A stretch of 20,402 bases of DNA from positions 12,845-33,246 of the forward strand of contig DHIZ01000055.1 in the NCBI GenBank assembly GCA_002404055.1, read 5' to 3'. The DNA comes from Chloroflexi bacterium UBA4733 (lineage in GTDB: Bacteria > Chloroflexota > UBA4733). How positions within the stretch are numbered: the first letter of the stretch is position 1; the number at the start of each line of letters is the position of its first letter. Both the position numbers and the translations under genes were made by a program. The notes below the pieces were generated by a model. The model had not been told where the DNA came from and did no database searches. It saw only the letters and a list, made by a program, of their open reading frames with translations. This document shows positions 15,869-20,402 of this stretch, one piece after another.

Positions 15869-15899
15869 GCTATTCCCCGACGAATAAAGGAGGTCCCAT
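15869..15899 (+). repeat. Repeated gene-leader element, copy 2 (intact Shine-Dalgarno and ATG)
   Basis: Matches 15000-15030 at 27 of 31 positions. Here AAAGGAGG precedes ATG 15898 by five bases, an excellent initiation site. The frame that follows runs only 30 codons before a stop at about 15988-15990. A neighbouring frame carries a better-looking signal-like stretch (MALLAALGRHAAATGAA, from 15936). A broken 5' end of a gene is likely. Confidence 0.5.
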
Positions 15900-15990
15900 G
15901 CTGCACGCCCTCGCTGGCGCCGCGCTACGGTCGCCATGGCCCTACTCGCCGCGCTGGGACGTCATGCTGCTGCGACCGGCGCGGCAGTGA
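15898..15990 (+). pseudogene. Possible gene remnant: 30-codon frame behind a strong ribosome site
   Basis: ATG 15898 follows AAGGAGG, the best Shine-Dalgarno in this part of the window, yet the frame stops after 30 codons. The start (MLHALAGAALR) is hydrophobic. About 38 bases on, another frame continues with an Ala-rich hydrophobic stretch, as if one frameshift had split a signal sequence. Past about 16000 the DNA is used by the minus-strand gene, so the original gene would be cut off there. It could also be a genuine micropeptide. Confidence 0.25.
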
Positions 15991-15997
15991 CAATGGC

Positions 15998-16393
15998 TCA
16001 CCCACCAGGCGTAGCAGCGGTTATTTCGGAGGGGGCGTCTACCGTCGGTGTGGCGGCGACTGGAGTATGGCGAGAAACCAGGCGGAGGGTCGATTGCCCG
16101 CTCGTCGACACTGTCTGCGTCGCAATGCCCGCCGACACTGGCGCACGAACTGCGGTTGTCCCCAAGGCACGGCTTCGCTCGGCCAACCTTGTGCTGAGTT
16201 CGTCCCGCTCCAACACGCCATCGGTGAAGGTAGCGATATCGCTCGCGATGGCATACGCCGCATCGACCAACTCCTTATCGCCGGCGCCCGCCACTTCTCC
16301 CAGAACATGGACGGCAAACCAGCGATCGAAGTCGCGAAGCGTAGATTGGCCGCTCGCGACGCTCGCGAGCCGGGCGCTGAGGTCACGCCGCAT
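15998..16393 (-). CDS. Hypothetical protein with DFxRWF helical segment
   Basis: About 131 residues. The first 75 are helical: RRDLSARLASVASGQSTLRDFDRWFAVHVLG, then ELVDAAYAIASDIATFTDGVLERDELSTRLAERSRAL. From memory this resembles a family of small uncharacterised proteins in Chloroflexota and Actinomycetota with a short N-terminal helix, an F-x-x-WF motif and a helical end. The rest is Ser/Thr/Ala-rich and probably disordered. ATG 16393 is used; GTG 16399 is an alternative. The start overlaps the end of the upstream minus-strand gene by 11 bases, so they form an operon. Confidence 0.65.
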   Translation of the reverse strand: MRRDLSARLASVASGQSTLRDFDRWFAVHVLGEVAGAGDKELVDAAYAIASDIATFTDGVLERDELSTRLAERSRALGTTAVRAPVSAGIATQTVSTSGQSTLRLVSRHTPVAATPTVDAPSEITAATPGG

Positions 16394-16820
16394 GTCCACG
16401 CCTGATAAACCTTTCGACTATCTCGACCCCGCGGTATTGAGGCGACTCTTCAACGACCAGCAAATACCGGAGAAGGCCATCGCCGGTGATCTCAGGGAAG
16501 ACATCCGGCCACAAACGCATCTGAGCGCCCGCCGCCGTGCTCGCTTGACCATTCGGGGCAGGCATGCCCACGAATGTACCCACACGTGTACTTTGACATA
16601 CATAGATTGATGGCGGCAGGGGCCTGCCCGTCTGGATGGGGGAGAGGTCAATGTCCTCCATTCCCATTGGAGAGGCTCGGCCCAGCGCGCCAAGCTGCGG
16701 AATCAATAAACTCCCATCAGTGAACCAGGTTGCTGAGGTCTCCCATGGTATTGAGAGCGAGTCGTTTGCGTTGACAAGCGCATCCGGAGCACGCTTGCCA
16801 TCTACCATCAGTCTATACAT
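16383..16820 (-). CDS. Hypothetical protein, first gene of a minus-strand pair
   Basis: A 145-residue protein that I do not recognise. It begins MYRLMVDGKRAPDALVNAND, contains IPWETSATWFTDG (about 24-36) and ends LLRYLLVVEESPQYRGVEIV. Composition and the overlap with the downstream gene favour a real gene over the plus-strand frames across the same DNA. Copy 2 of the 35-base repeat falls in the IPWETSATWF part; the same motif can be read, degenerate, at 12576-12610 (IPRWTSAAWF). No strong ribosome site precedes ATG 16820. Function unknown. Confidence 0.55.
   Translation of the reverse strand: MYRLMVDGKRAPDALVNANDSLSIPWETSATWFTDGSLLIPQLGALGRASPMGMEDIDLSPIQTGRPLPPSIYVCQSTRVGTFVGMPAPNGQASTAAGAQMRLWPDVFPEITGDGLLRYLLVVEESPQYRGVEIVERFIRRGHAA
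16721..16755. repeat. Imperfect 35-base direct repeat, copy 2
   Basis: Matches 12576-12610 at 28 of 35 positions in the same orientation. The two copies bracket about 4.1 kb holding the AbrB-type, Mrr-type, zinc-ribbon and membrane genes. It lies within the minus-strand 145-residue gene, so shared ancestry of coding sequence is as likely as a recombination site. Confidence 0.4.
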
Positions 16821-16977
16821 AGATTCATTCGTGCATACTCATGGTATGGGAGCTCTTCATCGCCAGCCACGCACGGCGCACTATCCACTGGTTGATCTTC
16901 GCCGGCTCAGGAGTGATCGACTCCGGTGAGTTGGACTTGGCCGTTGCACCGTTCTAGCGTCACCTCCATAGTAAGCA

Positions 16978-17583
16978 TCACCACCTGGCTCGAAGTCGAT
17001 GCGCTAACCACGAGGCAAACTTACGAATCAGGCCAACAGGCATCGCGAGCACAGACTTCGGGCGCGACGCAACAGTGCTAGTAGACCCTAGGGGCGGCTC
17101 AAACTTACCATAGTCGGAAAACATTGTGTAGTAATGGTGGGCAATGTCGTACGGTGTCACACCACTTGGCGTATCAATTTCAGCGTGGAACCGGTTTTCT
17201 TCACCATCGCTACTTGTCAGCGGCGAAGGTACAACTTTCAACTGTCGATACGAATCTGGAGCCCTGGCTGGGGGATCACAAAGCTTTTGTACCTGTATTA
17301 CTGCCCATCCCCGGAAATCTCTGGCGGGATTAAACCTCTGCCCCGCAGTCGCTGCAATAGGACACAGTTCCCGCTTCACTGCACGTTCAACGCTGCTACG
17401 ACCTAAGCGGTCGAACGAAGTCTTTGTGTCACCTGGCCTATTCAGAAAGTGCGTATAATGAAACGAATCATTGTCCTTTTGATTCTTCCCCCCGACTAGC
17501 CTCGGAGAGGTGGCAAACAGACGGCGCCCTAAATACTCGTTACGCCCGACGGGAGCGTCGGTGTCCAACTTCCAGGACGGCAC
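16978..17583 (-). CDS. Hypothetical protein, third gene of the TIGR04255 operon
   Basis: A 201-residue protein. The central part has the order S-x-DRL (SFDRLG), then FRGWAVIQVQKL, then SP...NRFHAEIDTPSG. From memory this matches a widespread uncharacterised family in which an S-DRL start, an F-x-GWAV strand and an YHADI-like motif follow in that order, often next to a small protein like the preceding gene. A basic amphipathic C-terminus (FASWLAHRLRARW) is notable. The start is GTG 17583, four bases after the previous stop, implying translational coupling. His and Asp/Glu in HAEID could be catalytic, but no enzyme is established. Confidence 0.65.
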   Translation of the reverse strand: MPSWKLDTDAPVGRNEYLGRRLFATSPRLVGGKNQKDNDSFHYTHFLNRPGDTKTSFDRLGRSSVERAVKRELCPIAATAGQRFNPARDFRGWAVIQVQKLCDPPARAPDSYRQLKVVPSPLTSSDGEENRFHAEIDTPSGVTPYDIAHHYYTMFSDYGKFEPPLGSTSTVASRPKSVLAMPVGLIRKFASWLAHRLRARW

Positions 17584-17587
17584 GCCA

Positions 17588-18190
17588 TTATGCCGTGAGT
17601 AGTTGGGTTAAATACTGCACTTCCTTCTGTATGTCGCCATCTCTAGGCACCTGCTTTTTAATGGTTTCTCCATTGATCCCAGCGAATAGCAACACGAAGT
17701 TCAATGTCACTATAGCCGTAAGCCTGCCGCGTCCGGTCTTGAACTCGGCCACCAGGTCGCCTACATATGTTCTGTCAAGGTATGGCTCACCAGGCAAAAA
17801 CTCGGCTGTTGCAACAAAAAACTCGTTCGCCGCATCTGCAATTTCGCGGTCCAGCCAACAGCCGTCGTTCTCGGCTATGCCAGGCGGCATGATCGAACTA
17901 TTGATGCGCGACTGCACTATCGGCAGCCAAAATGGTCTCGCGGGCGGCGCCTGATATAGCAAGGCTTCGGGTTTACTCGTATCAGATACGCCAACGTTTA
18001 CCGAGAACGACCATATCAGGTTATTCCAGCCGGTAGGCAAACCACCTACCGGTATCCAGGAGATCATCGCCTGTTTGAATAAACCAGCGTTGTTGCCACC
18101 TGTGCTCTCCCATGCGTTGATGTCCAGAGGAACGCCGCTATAATTGGCGATATGGGTTGGCATACGCCAGGCAGCAGTCTCACTTACCAT
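17588..18190 (-). CDS. Hypothetical protein, second gene of the TIGR04255 operon
   Basis: A 200-residue protein. The start ATG 18190 follows GGGAGG by seven bases and comes one base after the TAA of the TIGR04255 gene. The frame extends to 18214, but the ribosome site favours 18190. The C-terminal domain reads PYLDRTYVGDLVAEFKTGRGRLTAI and then LNFVLLFAGING, matching a pattern I remember from small uncharacterised proteins (P-x-x-DG-x-x-x-EW/EF-x-x-G-x-x-L, followed by two strands and a helical end). The hydrophobic run at about 158-171 is more likely a buried beta strand than a membrane helix. Function unknown. Confidence 0.7.
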   Translation of the reverse strand: MVSETAAWRMPTHIANYSGVPLDINAWESTGGNNAGLFKQAMISWIPVGGLPTGWNNLIWSFSVNVGVSDTSKPEALLYQAPPARPFWLPIVQSRINSSIMPPGIAENDGCWLDREIADAANEFFVATAEFLPGEPYLDRTYVGDLVAEFKTGRGRLTAIVTLNFVLLFAGINGETIKKQVPRDGDIQKEVQYLTQLLTA

Positions 18191-18191
18191 T

Positions 18192-18947
18192 TTATGCCTC
18201 CCGTAATCGATCAATCGACTTATCCGTCAACAGACGAAAGAATTGTTCCTTCTCATTTGAGTGAGCGGAGTCAATCCACTTGGTTACCTGTGAGCGGTCA
18301 CTTGCACTAAAGGAGTTCTTGGTAGACATATCCACATCGACTAGAACAGATGTATCCATAGGTAGACTACCTTGAATAAGGTCGGCAGTAGCCACACGGA
18401 TCGTCACTAGCATGTCCTCAGTCAATTCTCTTGTGAAGTTTACGTTCATGTGCTCGTAAACTACCTGATTCGCGACTGTTAGACACAGGTCTAGGTCCGA
18501 CATCGCTCCAATGCCGTGCGGGTCTGGTCTCAAGGCGTTTATATATCTAAGGCCTAATCTCCGGACCACGGGGGCGTCAGCCATATCGAACAACGCGTCA
18601 ACGGACTCGACCAGTCTCGGCTTGAATCTCTCCCAGCCGACATAGGGGACCATCTGGTGAAAGGATAAAACCTGCGCACCGATGCGCACCGTACGATGGT
18701 TGGTGGCGTCAACTAGCTCGAATATGGGTAGGTATCGAAGATTCTGGTCTCTTTCACGCAGGAGGGACGGAATTTCATGGGCCGGCATTTGGCGTTGGTC
18801 GAACCCTTTCCAAGCTGCGTATTCGATGATGCGTCCGAAGAACACCTCCGGTACCTTTGTCCCCGTGTCGAAGCGCATTTCAAAAATAGCTTCAATAATG
18901 GCATCATGTTTTAGTTTGGTCGGGATCGGCTTACCTGACGTGGACAT
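18192..18947 (-). CDS. TIGR04255 family protein
   Basis: A 251-residue protein with the layout of TIGR04255, a sporadically distributed family of unknown function: N-terminal LKHDAIIEAIFEMRF (about 12-26), central RRLGLRYINAL (about 137-147), then a long alpha/beta part with LVDVDM and a closing helix WIDSAHSNEKEQFFRLLTDK. It is the first well-supported gene of a tightly packed minus-strand operon. Its ATG at 18947 overlaps the TAA of a doubtful 89-codon frame upstream (TAATG). GC content is far below the first half of the window (about 40% in two lines counted by hand), a sign of horizontal transfer. Local context (methyltransferase gene, MITE) suggests a defence or other mobile role; that is inference. 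Confidence 0.85.
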   Translation of the reverse strand: MSTSGKPIPTKLKHDAIIEAIFEMRFDTGTKVPEVFFGRIIEYAAWKGFDQRQMPAHEIPSLLRERDQNLRYLPIFELVDATNHRTVRIGAQVLSFHQMVPYVGWERFKPRLVESVDALFDMADAPVVRRLGLRYINALRPDPHGIGAMSDLDLCLTVANQVVYEHMNVNFTRELTEDMLVTIRVATADLIQGSLPMDTSVLVDVDMSTKNSFSASDRSQVTKWIDSAHSNEKEQFFRLLTDKSIDRLREA

Positions 18948-19216
18948 TACAACAACGCCAATTTGTTGCCTACAGCAACCGTGGCGTTTGAATTGTGGGC
19001 TGTATGGCAGCTTCTAGATCCTTCTATCATGGAGCTGCGTAGCGGTCCAGGTGGTGCTGCACTTCTCCGCGACGCAGGATAATCGTGGACTGATTTAGCG
19101 CAGCCGTGATGCGGAAAAACATTGCGCCGAACTTCGTTCAAAGTAAGATCCTGTCGCACGCATTGGTAGCAGCCGTCCAGCCGAGCGGCTGTCCCGAGGC
19201 CATTCGCCGTAGCCAT
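18947..19216 (-). CDS. Doubtful 89-codon leader gene of the TIGR04255 operon
   Basis: ATG 19216 follows AGGAAGAT directly, a promoter-like pair lies just upstream, and the TAA stop overlaps the TIGR04255 ATG (TAATG). Those signals favour a gene. The product, however, has no recognisable fold and an unlikely composition (Ser/Arg/Pro rich, scattered Cys and His). A 31-codon frame (19122 to 19027, minus strand) overlapping it reads more like protein (FFRITAALNQSTIILRRGEV). The region may be a decayed gene that still couples translation to the operon. Confidence 0.25.
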   Translation of the reverse strand: MATANGLGTAARLDGCYQCVRQDLTLNEVRRNVFPHHGCAKSVHDYPASRRSAAPPGPLRSSMIEGSRSCHTAHNSNATVAVGNKLALL

Positions 19217-19243
19217 ATCTTCCTAGGTATGCCTGTTCCCAAT

Positions 19244-19272
19244 AGCATACAGCACTTTTGTGAATTGGTCGA
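19244..19272 (-). promoter_or_regulatory. Possible promoter of the TIGR04255 operon
   Basis: On the minus strand TCGACC (complement of 19267-19272) and TATGCT (complement of 19244-19249) are separated by exactly 17 bases. Each matches the sigma-70 consensus at four of six positions. Transcription would start near 19237, about 20 bases before ATG 19216 and 290 before the TIGR04255 start. Confidence 0.4.
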
Positions 19273-19389
19273 TAGCCTATTTGGGTCCAATCCTCCGTCT
19301 GACGGGGAGTGCCAGCGAGGCAAAACGGGAGACAGGTTTGAGGTGCAGCCCGAGCTTGGCGGCGGTCGGCCACCGAAAGCGCCCGGTAA

Positions 19390-19527
19390 CTAGGAGTCTG
19401 TCTGTGTTGCCAATTATCTTCTGCCAGACCTTGCGATTCTCAAGGCGTAGCTTATAAACGCAATATCCGCAGCCTGTCAGAGTTGAAGCTGAAAAGAAGA
19501 TTCTGTGCAACCCGGACAGACTCCTAG
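19390..19527. mobile_element. 130-bp MITE-like element with 17-bp terminal inverted repeats and CTAG flanks
   Basis: The left end GAGTCTGTCTGTGTTGC (19394-19410) and the right end GCAACCCGGACAGACTC (19507-19523) are inverted repeats matching at 15 of 17 positions. CTAG lies directly outside each end (19390-19393 and 19524-19527), as expected for a 4-bp target duplication. The 96-bp interior has no transposase gene. CTAG-type targets are known for IS5-group elements, so this is probably a non-autonomous derivative mobilised in trans; assignment to that family is inference. It sits between the TIGR04255 operon and the methyltransferase gene. Confidence 0.7.
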
Positions 19528-19662
19528 GTCGCGGCAATGTAGTGCCTACCCGACAGTGAGCCGCCATCAACAATTGGTGCCCTCATCCATGCACGGTGTA
19601 CGATAGCAAGTGGACGAGCGCGGGCCGACCGCCTGCGGCATGGACGATAACCAGGAGCAACC

Positions 19663-20391
19663 GTGGCAAAGATTGACATCACCAAGACCGAGCTCGTCTG
19701 GCCCGGCAAGTACAACGACGACGGCACGCGCCGCGAGACGCCGCGCGTCAACCTGCCGTTCCAGGTCATCGAGCGCATCAACGAGAGCCGCGCCACCCGC
19801 GACGCCAACAAGCTGCCCCGCACGCTCTCCCTCTTTGACGCCTATTCGGGTGACGAGGGCGACACCTTTGCCGACGGCTGGCGCAACAAGCTCATCTGGG
19901 GCGACAACCTGCTGGTTATGGGATCCCTGCTGGAGAAGTTCGCCGGCAAGATCGACCTCATTTATATCGATCCACCGTTCGCAACGGGGGCGGACTTTTC
20001 GTTTACGACGCAACTCGGGGAGGGGTCCCTCGATCTACTGAAGGAGCAATCGCTAATAGAGGAAAAGGCGTATCGAGACACGTGGGGTAGCGGTATACAG
20101 TCCTTTCTGAACATGATGCGAGATCGCTTGACCATAATGGAGGAAATGCTATCATCAGAGGGCAGTATTTTTGTTCATCTAGCTCCACCAATGAGTAGCT
20201 ATGTACGAGTAATCCTCGACGAGATCTTCGGATCTGACAACTTCAGGAACGAGATTGTCCTGCACAGACCAATCTCGAAGAATCTTCAGAGACAGTTCCC
20301 CCGTGTAAGAGGTCTGCCACAGGGCCATGACGTAATGCTATGGTACTCAAAATCCGCCGACGTACGGTTCGCGCCGCTACTAAGCACGTAA
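19663..20391 (+). CDS. Type III-like site-specific DNA methyltransferase (Mod), truncated
   Basis: The N-terminal half of an adenine methyltransferase of the beta class. After LVWPGKYNDDGTRRETPRVNLPFQ comes WGDNLLVMGSLLEKFAGKIDLIYIDPPF, with catalytic motif IV DPPF at 103-106, then the start of the region that leads to target recognition. The frame ends at a TAA after 242 residues, while family members run to 500 or more and carry the SAM-binding motif C-terminally, so the product cannot be complete. The bases after the stop continue with codons for Pro-Glu-Gln in frame, hinting at a nonsense change, but the window ends 11 bases later. GTG 19663 has AGGAG upstream. GC content falls from about 68% to about 42% along the gene. 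Confidence 0.85.
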   Translation: MAKIDITKTELVWPGKYNDDGTRRETPRVNLPFQVIERINESRATRDANKLPRTLSLFDAYSGDEGDTFADGWRNKLIWGDNLLVMGSLLEKFAGKIDLIYIDPPFATGADFSFTTQLGEGSLDLLKEQSLIEEKAYRDTWGSGIQSFLNMMRDRLTIMEEMLSSEGSIFVHLAPPMSSYVRVILDEIFGSDNFRNEIVLHRPISKNLQRQFPRVRGLPQGHDVMLWYSKSADVRFAPLLST

Positions 20392-20402
20392 CCAGAACAA
20401 AG

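Larger units (their letters stand above)
19217..19662. other. Intergenic stretch without a supported gene
   Basis: Apart from the minus-strand promoter candidate, the MITE-like element and the probable promoter of the methyltransferase gene (TTGGTG 19574-19579 and TACGAT 19599-19604, spacer 19), I see no gene here. Open frames on both strands are short and lack ribosome sites. Confidence 0.5.

Noticed and set aside
15936..16610. 224-codon plus-strand frame across the minus-strand gene pair
   Set aside because: No ribosome site, low-complexity Ala/Arg/Ser/Thr composition, and it lies opposite two overlapping minus-strand frames that read more like proteins.
16597..16823. Direct repeat TACATAGATT at two places in the minus-strand gene
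   Set aside because: Only about 10 bases of identity with no extension; expected by chance in this length.
16636..16929. 97-codon plus-strand frame opposite the 145-residue gene
   Set aside because: No clear ribosome site and its second half is Arg/Leu/His-rich; the minus-strand gene overlaps a partner gene and is preferred, though not by a wide margin.
16841..16957. 38-codon frame with a stretch (FIASHARRTIHW) reminiscent of rve integrases
   Set aside because: Too short, and the resemblance rests on a dozen residues; no inverted repeats or further integrase motifs nearby.
19106..19393. 95-codon plus-strand frame ending at the MITE
   Set aside because: No Shine-Dalgarno and no recognisable fold; it overlaps the minus-strand operon leader and ends at the element boundary by chance.
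1..20402. tRNA, rRNA or CRISPR array
   Set aside because: No cloverleaf-like segment, rRNA-like stretch or regularly spaced repeat was seen on reading both strands; this was by eye, and a covariance-model search would settle it.

Overview
The window looks like bacterial chromosome of high GC content in its first 12.5 kb: hand counts of single 60-base lines reach 78% inside cydC. It then passes into a more AT-rich accessory island, where lines inside the 18.2-18.9 kb gene count about 40%. The layout (cydD-cydC-cydA-cydB), the style of the small toxin-antitoxin genes, the dispersed hairpin repeats and the frequent GTG/TTG starts would fit a Chloroflexota (Thermomicrobia-like) genome. That placement is an inference from general impression; there is no rRNA or marker gene here to fix it.

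Region 1 (1-7763) is metabolic. A palindromic repeat pair opens the window, followed by a family-2 glycosyltransferase of the TIGR04283 type and, on the opposite strand, a DoxX/DoxD-like membrane protein. A tight four-gene operon comes next: cydD and cydC (thiol-reductant ABC exporter needed to assemble cytochrome bd) and cydA and cydB (the bd quinol oxidase subunits). CydD carries an unusual insertion of about 51 residues inside its nucleotide-binding domain.

Region 2 (7764-12455) holds a VapBC-type pair (RHH antitoxin, PIN toxin), an orphan DUF433 antitoxin-like gene, radC, and a one-polypeptide UvrD-like helicase with a RecB/AddB-like nuclease domain and four-cysteine cluster. The last gene overlaps radC by one base.

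Region 3 (12456-16977) is accessory: a small conserved-looking protein, an orphan AbrB-type regulator with a clear palindromic operator, a 36-residue basic peptide, a membrane-anchored Mrr-type nuclease-like protein with three extracytoplasmic Cys/Trp repeats, a zinc-ribbon protein, a two-helix membrane protein and two minus-strand hypothetical genes. It also contains a 31-base repeated gene leader, a strongly structured possible pseudoknot RNA, and a 35-base imperfect direct repeat that brackets most of the region.

Region 4 (16978-20402) looks like a defence-type island. A minus-strand operon of three (perhaps four) tightly packed genes begins with a TIGR04255-family protein. After it come a 130-bp MITE-like element flanked by CTAG and a type III-like DNA methyltransferase gene that stops after 242 codons. 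That gene changes composition abruptly within its reading frame. The TIGR04255 three-gene cassette is the best candidate here for an undescribed system; the Mrr-TM-repeat protein and the structured RNA are next.
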